Shown here: positions 22,295-33,900 of the stretch, in pieces
Numbering within the stretch: the first letter of the stretch is position 1
Layout of the letters: each line of letters starts with the position of its first letter
The notes under the pieces: model-generated
What the model saw: only the letters and a program-made list of their open reading frames with translations
Database searches by the model: none
Told to the model about the DNA's origin: nothing
Program-made: the position numbers and the translations under genes
Source: Leguminivora glycinivorella
Lineage: Eukaryota > Arthropoda > Insecta > Lepidoptera > Tortricidae
NCBI RefSeq assembly: GCF_023078275.1
Contig: NC_062990.1
Span: 1,753,501 to 1,817,500 of the forward strand
DNA length: 64,000 bases
Direction of reading: 5' to 3'

Positions 22295-22572
22295 TTTTTT
22301 TTCTTAAAAATTATTTGCGTTGTAGTTTCCTCGCTATAGTGAGGGGAAAGTTTTGTGTTACACTCGGGTGCAAATGTATTTTACTTCTCGTGTGTTAAAA
22401 ACTCGCAAGTTCAGGATTCTCCTTTCACTTGCTCGTTTTTCAATTCCACACTCGGCGTTAAAATACAACTTTGCCCCCTTGTATAACAAATAACTATTTC
22501 TTTGTCAGAAATCCTCAGTTTTTATTCGCTTAGTATAAGTTACTCGATAGGGTATATCACGAACTAATCTAA

Positions 22573-22802
22573 TCACAAAATTAAAAATTTGAAAAACCTC
22601 CGACGTAGTGGACTGATTTTCATGAAACATGGCTAAGAACACTCCCAACTAACTCAGCTTTCAAACAAAAAAAACTAAATCTAAATCGGTTCATCCGTTC
22701 TGGAGCTACGCCACAGACAGACACACACACAGATAGACAGATAGACAAACAGACCGACACGTCAAACTTATAACACCCCGTCGTTTTTGCGTCGGGGGTT
22801 AA
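22573..22802 (-). repeat. Dispersed repeat F
   Basis: Reverse-complement copy ending GCGTCGGGGGTTAA; GTCGCGG region is partly deleted. Confidence 0.78.
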
Positions 22803-22989
22803 TATGTTCCTACTTATGTAATTTTTGGTTCTAAAAACTTTCTCAAATGTTATATTCTTGATGTTTTCGTTGTCGAGTAACATCCATACTTAATATACAC
22901 CCTGTTTTTATTGAATTCCGTTAACTTTAAGGGATGGTTCTTTAGATCAAATACATTTAATTTTTCTAAGAAACTAGCGTCTTACCTCT

Positions 22990-23130
22990 TAGTGCGTTTT
23001 CACATTATCCGATCCGATATCGGATGTCGGAAGGATTTCAATGGAAAAAATCCAAGATGGCGCCTATAATGTATGGGATGGGATACCGGTCCGACATCCG
23101 ATATCGGATCGGATAATGTGAAAACGCACT
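22990..23130. mobile_element. Palindromic MITE H
   Basis: AGTGCGTTTTCACATTATCC to GGATAATGTGAAAACGCACT; centre in inverse orientation to the copy at 15879. Confidence 0.85.
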
Positions 23131-23411
23131 TACGGTTATCGAGTTATTAAAAAAATAAAAATAATTACTGAACACGTGTGTGTCAGTCTTTACCACTTCC
23201 TAATGTTATTTGTTTTGACATGTGCCGTCAATCACTTGACACTAACTTGAATAATATTCTTAAGGGTCTCTCACACTAATTAATTCATATATTATGTATG
23301 AAAACGATAAAAAAGATTTTTTTGCGAATTTAACTAAAAGTGATATACAATGTGGTTTCTGATAACGAACCTAACGACATGTCGAATTTAACGGAAAACA
23401 AAAAAAACGCG

Positions 23412-23571
23412 GTGTATAAATGGGAAAGGGTGTGTGTCTGTTTGTTTGTCCGTCTTTCACGGCGAAACGGAGCGACGAATTGACGTGATTTTTTAAGTTG
23501 AAGGGATGGATAGTGACATAGGCTACTTTTTGTCTCTTTCTAACGCAAGCGAAGCCGCGGGCAAAAGCTAG
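23412..23571 (-). repeat. Dispersed repeat E
   Basis: Reverse-complement copy from TATAAATGGGAAAGGGTG to GCGGGCAAAAGCTAG. Confidence 0.8.
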
Positions 23572-23778
23572 AATTTTACATAAGTTGAAACTCGTGGTAG
23601 TCTAAAATGTACTGAAAATTACGTTGCAGACTCTATACTCGATAAACAAATGTCGTAGGTATCTTATATCGTATAGAGATAAGACATTTTTACAAGCTTT
23701 TATTCAACTCGCCTTATTACTTGTTAGTATGTTAGTGTGCGTCAAAACGTAGAATAAATAAAAATAAATAAATAAATA

Positions 23779-23945
23779 TTATAGGGCATTCTTACACAGA
23801 TTGACTGAGGCCCACGGTAAGCTCAAGAAGGCTTGTGTTGTGGGTACTCAGACAACGATATATATAATATATAAATACTTATATACATAGAAAACAGCCA
23901 TGACTCAGGAACAAATATCTGTGCTGTGCTGTGCTGTGTGTGTGT
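23779..23945 (-). mobile_element. SINE family B, 3' part
   Basis: Reverse complement from CATTCTTACACAGATTGACT to AACAAATATCTGTGCTG; the tRNA head is replaced by a GTGCT/GTGTG simple repeat. Confidence 0.75.
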
Positions 23946-24093
23946 GTGGTATCAAATATCTAAGCTTGTACTATTATATATTCTGTGGTAGAAGCTAAAT
24001 TTGACCCACTTCCCGGTTTCCGATTGAGCTGAAATTTTGAACACATAAGTAAATTACGTGAAAATGCAATATTATGGTATCATGGAGCTGATC

Positions 24094-24564
24094 AGGGTGG
24101 CTAGCCGAATGGCACAATCGCTCACGAAACGCTCACGAAACGAAGCGCTAGTAGATATCTATCTCTATCGCGCTTGCGTATTGGCGCGACAGAGCCAGCG
24201 GCGTATCGCTTTCGTTTGGCGTCGGAGAAATGCCATTCGGCTACGGGGCCAGGGTGGCTAGCCGAATGGCACAATCGCTCACGAAACGCTCACGAAACGA
24301 AGCGCTAGTAGATATCTATCTCTATCGCGCTTGCGTATTGGCGCGACAGAGCCAGCGGCGTATCGCTTTCGTTTGGCGTCGGAGAAATGCCATTCGGCTA
24401 CGGGGCCAGGGTGGCTAGCCGAATGGCACAATCGCTCACGAAACGCTCACGAAACGAAGCGCTAGTAGATATCTATCTCTATCGCGCTTGCGTATTGGCG
24501 CGACAGAGCCAGCGGCGTATCGCTTTCGTTTGGCGTCGGAGAAATGCTATTCGGCTACGGGGCC
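24094..24564 (+). repeat. Tandem triplication of MITE I (157-bp period)
   Basis: AGGGTGGCTAGCCGAATGGC begins at 24094, 24251 and 24408, an exact 157-bp period. The units are almost identical; one difference is CTATTCGG for CATTCGG near 24547. All carry an internal CTCACGAAACG duplication. The period is not a multiple of three, so the open frames across it are accidental. Confidence 0.9.
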
Positions 24565-24726
24565 TGGCCCCGTAGCCGAATGGCATTTCTCCGACGCGAG
24601 ACGAAAATGAAACGCCGCGAAAGGTAATCTGGCTCCGTCGCGCCAATACGCAAGAGCGATAGAGATAGATATCTACCTACTAGCGTTTCGTTTCGTGAGC
24701 TTTGTGCCATTCGGCTACGCACCCTG
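24565..24726 (-). mobile_element. MITE I, inverted copy abutting the triplication
   Basis: TGGCCCCGTAGCCGAATGGC to CATTCGGCTACGCACCCTG. It is tail to tail with the third unit across GGGGCCTGGCCCCG but lacks the internal duplication, so it is an older or separate insertion. Confidence 0.85.
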
Positions 24727-25014
24727 ATTATAGAGCAAAAAGGTGGTCATAGGAACTCTGTTATGAAACGTCGTATCCCCATCGAGTAAGGGGTTTTTAG
24801 AAACGTCTCGGAGAGCAGTAGACTGTTGAAAGAAAGGTACAATCGGCTATAAAAACTTATTGAAATTATTTATCGTTGTGATACTTGTGATCCTCATCTC
24901 ATGAGCTTTCATAATGAACATTGTACAGCCGTATGTGTGTGGTATTTGTGTTTTTAAATTCAATCAAAGAAGATATACGGTTGAATTTAGGGGATTAGGT
25001 GATTTGAGTTACGC

Positions 25015-25256
25015 TTTTTACCCCCGACGCAAAAACGACGGGGTGTTATAAGTTTGACGTATCTATCTGTCTGTCTGTTTGTCTGTCTGTGTGTGTGTCT
25101 GTCTGTGACATCGTAGCTCCCGAACAGATGATCTAATTTAGATTTAGTTTTTTTTTGTTTGAAAGCTGAGTCAGTTGGGAGTGTTCTTAGCCATGTTTCA
25201 TTAAAATCGGTCCGCTATGTCAGGGTTTTTTCCAAAATTTTAATTTTTTGGTTATT
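25015..25256 (+). repeat. Dispersed repeat F
   Basis: Full copy with the GCGGTCGGG motif near its end lost. Confidence 0.78.
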
Positions 25257-25747
25257 ATTTCAAGTATTTTATATGAGTTTCAAAGGGAAGTGATTTTTAA
25301 GTTCATTTTCTTAAGTTTTTCGTGCTTTTAAAAGTACTAATACAAGTTTTAAAATGTGATAAAATATGTGGCTCCAAGTTAAGTGACAAGAAAGGTATTG
25401 CAAATGAATGTGGAAGGAATAAACAGGATTTTTTTTAATTCGTTTCAGTGGCAATAAAGATATTTCAATTTTAAAAGGAAAACCAAAGAAAAGGATGGAC
25501 TGTGTGAGTGACATGAAACCATAATTATTATTATTTATTTATTATCAGAAAAGGTACATTTATGCAGTAACACGTGTCCCACAAAACGGTTTACACAGTT
25601 TGACTGTGGGATCAGAGTCTCTTCGCTAATAACTAAGAATAAAATAACACTTACAAAGTATCAATTAGGAACTTAAATAGTCTTCTTTTGAATATATTTC
25701 TATTGGCCTCCGACCTGATATCTGGCAATTCAAATAGCAATTATGTG

Positions 25748-25857
25748 TGAAATCAATAAATAAATAAATAGATAAATAAATAAATAAATAAATAAATGAA
25801 TAAATAAATGAATAAATAAATAAATAAATAGATAAATAAATAAATAAATAAATTAAT
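25748..25857 (+). repeat. (AATA)n microsatellite
   Basis: About 110 bp of AAAT repeats with GATA and GAAT interruptions. A shorter tract is at 13865-13900. Confidence 0.85.
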
Positions 25858-25995
25858 AATGTGAATGAGATGAAGAGCGAAAGAGTTGTATTGTATGGAA
25901 GAGCACCATAATCAATATCGATTAATAATTTAGCATACGACCAATGTCATTAAGTACCTACTTCAGACAGTTGGCCCTTTTCTTAAATACGTGGT

Positions 25996-26065
25996 AACAC
26001 AGAACGGAGATAACTTATCTTATCTTTATGGGATCACAGAAAGGTAAGATAAGTTATCTCTGTTA
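25996..26065. other. Short inverted repeat
   Basis: CAGAACGGAGATAACTTATC and GATAAGTTATCTCTGTTA around a 20-bp loop. Confidence 0.7.
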
Positions 26066-26386
26066 AGACACTTTCGTAGTTCGTATTCAGTTGAAAATGT
26101 TATCACTTTACAAAAAGCTTTATAGGTTAACTGGAAGAGATCCCTTAAAGGGATGTTCGCCATTGTATTGAAACTTTTTATTTTGAATATCATGTACATA
26201 CATAAAAGATTTACATACATAGAAGAAGAAGACATTTTTGAATACATACATAAAAGCTTCCGATTTTTTTTTCAGACTGAAAATGGTGGCAGGAATGTTC
26301 ATGTTTAACCAGAATCTATGTTATAAATTGCGATAAATGACGTGTTAACTTAGTAACGTTTTTATGCAAGCTTGGTGTGTAAATTT

Positions 26387-26525
26387 TTTTTTTTTTTTTT
26401 TTATACCACGTCGGTGGCAAACAGGTATACGGCCCGCCTGATGGAAAGCGGTCACCGTAACCTATGGACGCCCGCAACTCAAGGGGTGTCACGTGCGCGT
26501 TGCCGACCCATTAGAAACTTGTACA
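26387..26525 (+). repeat. Dispersed repeat S with poly(T) lead
   Basis: TTTTTATACCACGTCGGTGG, ACGGCCCGCCTGATGGAAAG, CCTATGGACGCCCGCAACTC, CCCATTAGAAACTTGTACAC. Confidence 0.7.
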
Positions 26526-26947
26526 CAAACTTGTAAATAAAAATTAAATGTTTTTGGTAGTTTTAACATTTCAACAACGAATAAACATTTCAAATTTTAA
26601 AAATGTTACGTTGCGTTAAATGTAGAAAACTTTAGTCAAACTAAAAATGTAATATTACAAAGATTTAAAATATTAATTAACTTAATTCCTAGTTATCTAA
26701 TCTATTCCACGCGTATAGAGGTACATTGCCAATTAAACTATAGAAACTAAAAACAAAGTTTTGTTTTCTTAAAATTAGATAATTAAGTAAATAGAAAAAA
26801 ACACCTAGTGCTTCAAAACAGAAATTTTAATAATAATCAATTTTAGCTATGGGTCTATAAGGGTTGAACGCCAAAAACCGTTGAAAAATGCACTCCAAAT
26901 GCATCGGGAACGCGTGATGAGATTCAAATTTCGAACGCACGAAAGCA
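26526..26947. promoter_or_regulatory. ImpL2: Repeat-free region upstream of ImpL2
   Basis: About 420 bp of unique sequence ending at the TATA box. It is the likeliest proximal regulatory region. I did not find a convincing ecdysone-receptor palindrome by eye. Confidence 0.35.
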
Positions 26948-26954
26948 TATAAAT
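26948..26954 (+). promoter_or_regulatory. ImpL2: TATA box of ImpL2
   Basis: TATAAAT stands about 25-35 bp upstream of the expected start site (about 26975-26985), ahead of a leader exon that ends in a strong donor. The stretch around it is free of the dispersed repeats found elsewhere. Promoter assignment is inferred; no transcript data are available. Confidence 0.55.
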
Positions 26955-26977
26955 AGAGATCGGACATAGTCCGGCCC

Positions 26978-27073
26978 ATTTCGTGCCTACCACCCGAGTG
27001 CTCAACGTTTAAAAAGTTAACGTTCCATTTTTGAATTTGTGCAGTGTTCTGTGTTTCGCGCGCTTTTTTAAAG
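26978..27073 (+). other. ImpL2: ImpL2 non-coding leader exon (5' UTR)
   Basis: The exon runs from an approximate start site to AAG|GTACGTG, a strong donor at 27074. It contains no ATG in a useful frame. It would splice to the acceptor at 30833, leaving a 16-nt leader before the ATG at 30850. The 5' end is an estimate from the TATA box. Confidence 0.5.
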
Positions 27074-27714
27074 GTACGTGTGGTTGTCTTTGGTTTTAAT
27101 AGTTTTAAATTAAGTTTGTAACTTTTTAAAACTTATGTTTAATGAAAAATCGGTTATTTGTGATATATTTTTTAGTTTCATGAAGGAGTAATTTTTGTAG
27201 TAGCTTTAGCTTAGACTAAATCAAAGAATAAAAGTTTGGTGCAAAAACGAGTACCTACCTATATGAAAATAGGTACTTTTAGTGACTAGTTGTTATAAAC
27301 GAGGATCTGGCAGAAAAGTGTAAAAAATATTTAATTTTTAATCTTTTTTTTAAATTACAAATATCGGTCACTTGTAGGTACTAATGATTAATATTTGTTT
27401 TTATTGCATAATAGATATACCTACATTCTTACACGTTTAATAGAAAAAATAAATAAAAAATCACACAGACGTGCTTGATAAAAGTTACATAATTAATAGT
27501 AACTAATTATTATATCATAAATTAATATTTATGGCATGTGTCATAAAAATACGTGAGAATTTTCTAACTCTGATAAAATTTATAGCCATTTTGGATTTAT
27601 AATTACATTATAATTATGTCAAAAATTATAGTGTTTGAAACCGGTGCTGGTGTTTAGATATTTTTATTCCCGTAAGTGAGTAAATTTAATTGAAAAGTAA
27701 TCTTTTGTATATAT

Positions 27715-27896
27715 TACTATCTTTTACCCGCGGCTTCGCTCGCGTTAGAAAGAGACAAAAAGTAGCCTATGTCACTCTCCATCCCTCCAACTATCTCCAC
27801 TTAAAAAATCACGACAATCCGTCACTCCGTTTTGCCATGAAGGACGGACAAACAAACAGACACACACACTTTCCCATTTATAATATTAGTATGGAT
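27715..27896 (+). repeat. Dispersed repeat E in ImpL2 intron 1
   Basis: Full copy from ACTATCTTTTACCCGCGGC to ATTAGTATGGAT. Confidence 0.8.
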
Positions 27897-27963
27897 TAAT
27901 TCACCACCTCACAACATTAGACTTTTTTGTATGCAAATATGACGTAAGGCTTTTTCTTGTTAT

Positions 27964-28101
27964 TATACTCTGTCAAACAAGTCTGTCAGTAAATAAGAAC
28001 AAAGAAAACTATATGCATCCTTCTCTTTAGGGTGCTAAAGAAAAGGATACCTATAGTTTTCTCTGTTCTTATTTACTGACAGACTTGTTTGACAGAGTAT
28101 A
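27964..28101. mobile_element. Fold-back MITE in ImpL2 intron 1
   Basis: TATACTCTGTCAAACAAGTC, CAGTAAATAAGAACAAAGAA and complements, with arms of about 55 bp and few mismatches. Confidence 0.82.
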
Positions 28102-28967
28102 GCTAACATGTAATAGGTAATTTTATTTGAAAATTAACGATAAAAAATATCATTCCCTACTGTAACTACAAAGCAACATATCACATTTATTTCAATATCA
28201 GAGGTATTTTCTAAAAATAGAAAACTAATAACGACAAAATATCATAATATCGGAGGAAATTCATTATTAATAAGTGTTAATAATATTAGCAACTTCCTCT
28301 AACAGCTTCCTATACTTCTATTAATCTATATTTTCTGCGAAAAATAAATGCCAAAGTTTTGGGCTTTATCTTATCAAGGAGTATGCATTCAACATTAAAA
28401 TACCTAAAAAGAAAAAAAAAGAGAAGAAAGTAAAGAGAATAGCTGAAAAAACCTTTAATATTACTTGCAAACATATTCTTTTATCAAAGGATATCAGGAA
28501 AAACAATGTTTCCTAAGTACCTAAGTCCATAGGTTACGGTGACCGCTTTCCATCAAGCGGACCGTATACCTGTTTGCCACCGACTTGGTATAAAAATAAC
28601 CTAAATATATTTGGCGGGCGCTTTTGTAAGAATTTATTAAAGCCAGCTGAGAAATTAATATTTGTTAAGAATTTACTAGTAATTACTTAATCGTACGTAG
28701 ATTGTGAAATCTTTCACACATATTCGAAAACACTTTTTGAAGAAACTAACATATCCGATCCATATTGCATTTAAGTCTAATTTTACTTGAGTATATTGTT
28801 CGAATCAAGCTGGATTATTTTGTGAAAAAAAAAATTTTAGAATTACACCACCCCCTGATCTCCAGTGGGTGTAGTAGATGTCGACTGTGGGATATGAGTT
28901 AAATTCTGTTGTAGGCGATGAACTAATAGTAACCTGTCATTGTAATATCAAAATTTCATTTTTTAAC

Positions 28968-29034
28968 CCCTTAATTGGTAAGAGTGGCACTGAAAATTGA
29001 CCAACTGTGCTCTGCCTATTTCTTTTGGGAATGC
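28968..29034 (-). repeat. Dispersed repeat Q fragment, ImpL2 intron 1
   Basis: Reverse complement: CCCCTTAATTGGTAAGAGTG, AACTGTGCTCTGCCTA. Confidence 0.65.
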
Positions 29035-29063
29035 AGGAGAGAATACATTTTTGTGTAACTATG

Positions 29064-29291
29064 AGCACAGAATATATAATAGTACCAGTACAGAAGGCTC
29101 ACTCCTTTGATGTTTACAAAATGCCGCCATTCTAAATTCTTACCTATATTAACAACCGGATCGCACGCGAGCAGTCGACATTGAATTCTATGGCGCCGCG
29201 CGAAGGTCGTCACCACTGAATGGGCCGCGAACTCGCGGCCGCCGGCATGTACTTGTAGCTCGGCGATAGAATCGCGGAATGAGCCGCCCCT
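29064..29291 (-). repeat. Dispersed repeat P with open frame, ImpL2 intron 1
   Basis: On the - strand it starts GGGGCGGCTCATTCCGCG and ends ATTATATATTCTGTG. The frame reads LQVHAGGREFAAHSVVTTFA, then RRHRIQCRLLACD and EWRHFVNIKGVSLLY. See the copies at 32700 and 60372. Confidence 0.78.
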
Positions 29292-29479
29292 GATAAAGAC
29301 CAATTGAAAAGTTGATCTCAAAATTCCTAGTGATTTGATATCATCAACCATATTGATAGAAGGTAGCTTCGATGCTTGTATATCAAATCAACATCAAATT
29401 TTTAAATTCGAGTACTATCCAAGTACCTAATAGGTTTCTAGGAATGTTTAGAACTCTACACACATATATATAGGAACTG

Positions 29480-29880
29480 ATCCCACCAATAGCTAGTAAG
29501 CGATGAGCTATCAGCGATTGTAGGGGGTAGGGCATTTGTGGGGGGGTAGAGCATAGCGAATGATATTCCGCTTTGTGTGGTAGGGCACAGCACTCGCTCG
29601 AATCTAGAGCAGAGCCCAACTGGGGAAGTACCTTCGCCTTACAGAAGACCGCAGCCAAATAGCACTAGACCTTACTCATAGTGTTGTGTTCCTGCCGGTG
29701 AGTAAGGCTGCCAGAGCTCAACGAGGGTGCGGTGAGCTGATGAGGGGAGGACTTACGGAACTGACTTATCCCGTTTATTCTCCTTTGAGTCGTCGGCAAC
29801 CCGAACCCTCCTTAGAACATGTGCACTCCTTTTTGCTGTGTATTTAACACAGCAAAAGGGAATGTACAAGTTTCTAATGG
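29480..29880. repeat. GC-rich dispersed-looking segment, ImpL2 intron 1
   Basis: CTCGAATCTAGAGCAGAGCC, CTTCGCCTTACAGAAGACCG, TGAGTAAGGCTGCCAGAGCT and GAGTCGTCGGCAACCCGAAC. The sequence looks like a retroelement UTR by composition, but there is only one copy in the window, so the call is weak. Confidence 0.4.
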
Positions 29881-30092
29881 GGTGGGAACACGCGCTGTTT
29901 GAGTTGCAGGCGTCCATAGGTTTTTTTTTTTTTTATACTACGTCGGTGGCAAACAAGCGTACGGCCCGCCTGATGTAAAGCGGTCACCGTAACCTATGGA
30001 CGCCTGCAACTCAAACAGTGTCACATGCGGTGACCGCTTTACATCAGGCGGGCCATATGCTTGTTTGCCACCGACGTAGTATCAAAAAAAAT
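29880..30092. repeat. Head-to-head pair of repeat S (inverted, ImpL2 intron 1)
   Basis: TACTACGTCGGTGGCAAACA at 29935 and TGTTTGCCACCGACGTAGTA at 30061 are reverse complements, meeting at CTCAAACAGTGTCACATGCG. The left flank (GCGCTGTTTGAGTTGCAGGC) adds a third, inverted piece. Confidence 0.78.
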
Positions 30093-30427
30093 TTACTCGC
30101 TTTTGTGGAACGAGTGCCTTAAGACTAATGATAATATTTCTGCACTAAACGTCGCGTTTTCTAAAATTACATCCATTACATGGGTGAAGAAACTGGCTAC
30201 AATGTAATATGTCTGTATTATGCATAATAGTTGATAATAGGAAGGCAATGACATGCAACTAAGTCATAAGAGAGCCATGATTTTTTTTAACTTTAACAAA
30301 AAAAAAACTTTGCCACAAACGCAAACTCAAACTCAAAAATATGTTTCTTCATGTAAGCACAGAATATATAGAAGTACAAGTGATGTAGTAGGCCTAATTA
30401 CAAGCTCTTATGAATAGTTCATTACAT

Positions 30428-30784
30428 ATATACAGAGTGTGGCCTGTAACAAAGGCGAAGAATTGAACTGTAGGCTATTCTCCTTATACTGATCAACATT
30501 TGTTCAGTGACTTTTAAAAATTATGAAGTCTTTAAATTTTTAATTTCTCATACAAAATAAATATTAGCTTCAATGTACGCCATTATTGTTGTCATTGACG
30601 TTGTCTGTCACACTTTAGACTTAACAGAATTCGCAATACATTACCTCTTAGAAAAAACTTTCAAGGGTGATAAAAATCAAAATACAAGTTATTTTTAAAA
30701 GTCGCCGAACCAATGTTGATCAGTATAAGGAGAATAGCCTAGAGTTCAAGTCTTCGCCTTTGTTACAGGCCCCACTCTGTATAC
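30428..30784. mobile_element. Fold-back element just upstream of ImpL2 exon 2
   Basis: Arms of about 75 bp: ACAGAGTGTGGCCTGTAACA, AAGGCGAAGA, CTATTCTCCTTATACTGATC, complemented at 30710-30783. It ends 50 bp before the acceptor at 30833. Confidence 0.82.
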
Positions 30785-30833
30785 ATACATATATACAAAT
30801 ATTAACTAATTAAATTATTTCTATTGTCCGCAG

Positions 30834-30955
30834 GTCTCGAATCTCCAAGATGTATGCTCTCCTAATATTCGCACTGGTGGCTGGCTGCAGAGCCGCGAAT
30901 GTCAACAAACATATGCGATTACTCACAGAGCTGGACAACAAGATTGATCCTAATT
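30834..30955 (+). CDS. ImpL2: ImpL2 exon 2: start codon and signal peptide
   Basis: The acceptor is TTCTATTGTCCGCAG. The ATG at 30850 sits in CCAAGATGT and opens 35 codons plus one base (coding part 30850-30955). It encodes the hydrophobic signal sequence and a charged linker (MRLLTELDNKIDPN). The donor is ATT|GTAAGTT. The previous in-frame region gives no alternative start. Confidence 0.88.
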
Positions 30956-33900
30956 GTAAGTTTAAGGTTCATATTATTAGAGCTAACATAGATTTGGTTA
31001 AACTTAGAACACATTTAAAACTGTAAAAAATACTATAGTTTAGTTTAGTTTAGTTTATTTATTACATAATGATAAATTACAGTATAAATTAATCTACGTT
31101 AACCTATATGAATTTACATTATGATCGTCAATAATGATAATTATAATTAGGCATGCAAACATATAAGAGGTACAATAATATTTATGTCAATGATAATCAT
31201 AAGCAATAGAAAACATGAAAGAACAATTTGAATTTCAAATGGTATTTCAAAACTACCGTCATTAAGTAAATATGTAAACAATAAAATACAGGTCAAATTA
31301 AAATCTAATAGGTAGGTATCTCATAGTGATCGTCATAGTAGAATTAAAACTATGTCAAAACAATTTAAAGCAGGTTATTACAATTTTAATTCCATATATT
31401 CATCTACTGAATATAATGGATTATTCAATAAAAAGTTCCTCAATTGCCGTTCAAATGCTTCGTCAGATACCTCAGTTCTTAATTCGGCGGGTAGGTGTTC
31501 GTAATAAGTAGGGCCTATTACTCGTGGGTTCTTGCATGAAAGTGCCATGCGACGCGGCACTGTTCGCAGTCTTCCCGTCGATCTGATCTGCTTGCCTATG
31601 ACTTCGACGCGTTTGAACATAGACAAGTTTCTCCGTACGAACATCAAAACTTGAAAAATGTATAACGAAAAATGCGTCATTATACCATACTTTTGAAAAA
31701 GTTCTTTACAGTGACATGTTTGTTTAATTCCAGCCAGTAAACGGATCGCACGTTTTTGGAGAATCAGTACTCTCTTGGCCTCTGTGGAATTTCCCCAAAT
31801 CAGTGTACCGTATGACATCAACGAGTGAAAGTGCGAAAAATACACATTTTTAAGTGATTTCCGTGATATCAATGTTTGTAGTTTCTTTAATGCAAATATT
31901 GAACTACTCAACCTATTACAAAGCTGATCGACATGGCACTTCCAATTCAGATTCGAGTCAAGTACAAAACCAAGAAATTTGATTTCGTTACATGATGGCA
32001 TTGGGCAGCTACTTAAGCATGGAGGTATTGTGGTGTTGCGTCCCGAAAATATCATCACATTGGATTTCGCTATATTCAACAGTAGGCCATTAGATGAAAA
32101 CCATGTTTGTAATTGCTCACAAGCTACATTGATTGCCTCGGCCAACTGCGCATGTGTTTTTGCTTTAACAACAACGGTGGTGTCATCTGCAAATAACACC
32201 GACAGTCCATTTGTGATGGCAGAGGGCAGATCATTCACAAATAGTAAAAATAGCGTATTTCCGGCCGCTGATCCTTGAGGAATACTGGGTATAGTATGAA
32301 TTTTCTGAGATGAACTTTTCGCTTTTAAACAAAGGCCTTTGTTTTTATTATTCGCGGCGGTTAGCTCCCGTTTCCACAGCACGTGCTAAAGTCTCAGTGT
32401 AGATAAAAAGCAACTATCATGATTGCAATAAGGTTCAAATTTATTAAACAGTTTACAGTATGCAGGTAACTTTTTTTGAAGATGACAAAACGTGTTATCT
32501 CCGAAAGGGCTTTTTATGGATTTGAACCTTATAACTATCATGATAGTTGCTTTTTAACTACACTGAGACTATAGCACGTGCCGTTTAACCGGGAGCTAGC
32601 CGCGGTGAATAATAGAAACAAAGGTCTTTGTTTAACAGATTAGGGCAAAAGCGAAAAGTTCATTTTAGAAAATTCATACTATACCTTTACTTTGTGAAAC
32701 CACAGAAAACATAATAGTACATGTACAGAAGGCTCACTCCTTTGATATTCACAAAATGCCGCCATTCTATATCCTTACCTACATTAACAAAAAGACCGCA
32801 CGCGAGCAGCCGACATTGAGTTCTATGGCGCCGGCCGAAGGTCATCACAACTGAATGGACCGCGAACTCGCGGCCCTCAGCATGTACTTGTAGCGCGGCA
32901 ATAGAATCGCGGAGTGAGCCGCGATAACTACTCCAGCGCTCTGCCAACAGAGCTACCAAAACCTCACCATAAATAGTCAATACTTTTTTCCACTAGGTAT
33001 GAGTCTAAAAGGAGGCAGAAGGAGGCTAGACATCTACCTAAAGTTTCGGTTCTATCTCAGAGATGGCGGGGGGCGCCTTAGCCTTCGATAATTGTGTCAT
33101 ACACTTGAAAATTTCGACCCTTAATGCCACCGTTACCGAATGACCGAGTGGTTTGAGGCATCCGTCGCGATAACGGAGGACGCTGGTTCGAATCAGCTTT
33201 GGACACTTGGAGGCCTTGGTCATTTTTTCTTTGTATATGACATTTATTTCAGTTTATAATTAAAATAGTAGTGTGTCTACTAAAATAAAAATTAAATTAT
33301 TTTCTATGAGGATAATTTAATTTGTTCTAAGAATTTACCTAAAGACAGTTGCAGTTCTTAAACGGCTTCCAAGTCATATTGTAAATTCACAGCTCGTAAA
33401 TGCTACCATAAATTTTAAATTCACGCAAATAAATGTCCTTACCGGGATTCGAACCCGGGACCGCGGCGTAGCAGGCAGGGTCACCAGTACTACGCGCTAG
33501 GCCAGACCGGTCGTCAAACTTAAAGCTTGTCAAAAATCGAAATAAGATGTCATATATACATACATACAATCACGCCTGTATCCCATAAAGGGGTAGGCAG
33601 AGCACATGAAACTACTAAAGCTTCAGTGCCACTCTTGGCTAATAAGGGGTTGAAAGAAAACGAAACTGTGACATTGCAGTGACAGGTTGCCAGCCTCTCG
33701 CCTACGCCACAATTTAACCCATGTCCCATAGTTGTCTTCTACGACACCCACGGGAAGAAAGGGGGTGGTGAAATTCTTCACCCGTCACCACACAGGCTAT
33801 ATATATATTAACGAAAAAATGACGGACCACCAGTGGCGAAGGCCGGATTAAAGCTTGTCTTTCTTTTACAGGATCTATGTAAATTTTCTATTAACATATT

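Larger units (their letters stand above)
21475..22497 (+). mobile_element. Repeat K interrupted by element L
   Basis: Left piece 21475-21530 (to AACGCATTTTT) and right piece 22312-22497 (from TTTGCGTTGTAGTTTCC) are contiguous in the other K copies. Element L (21531-22294) sits between them. Confidence 0.75.
27074..30833 (+). other. ImpL2: ImpL2 intron 1 (about 3.8 kb)
   Basis: GTACGTG...TATTGTCCGCAG. The first 640 bp is unique AT-rich sequence and is the best place to look for enhancers. The rest holds a family E repeat (27715), a fold-back element (27964), family S, P and Q fragments and a large fold-back (30428). Length depends on the leader exon being correctly placed. Confidence 0.5.

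Noticed and set aside
24058..24575. Three near-identical small proteins with a SRMAQSLTKRSRNE start
   Set aside because: They are the same non-coding MITE read three times; the 157-bp period shifts frame, and the frames only look gene-like because the unit is duplicated.
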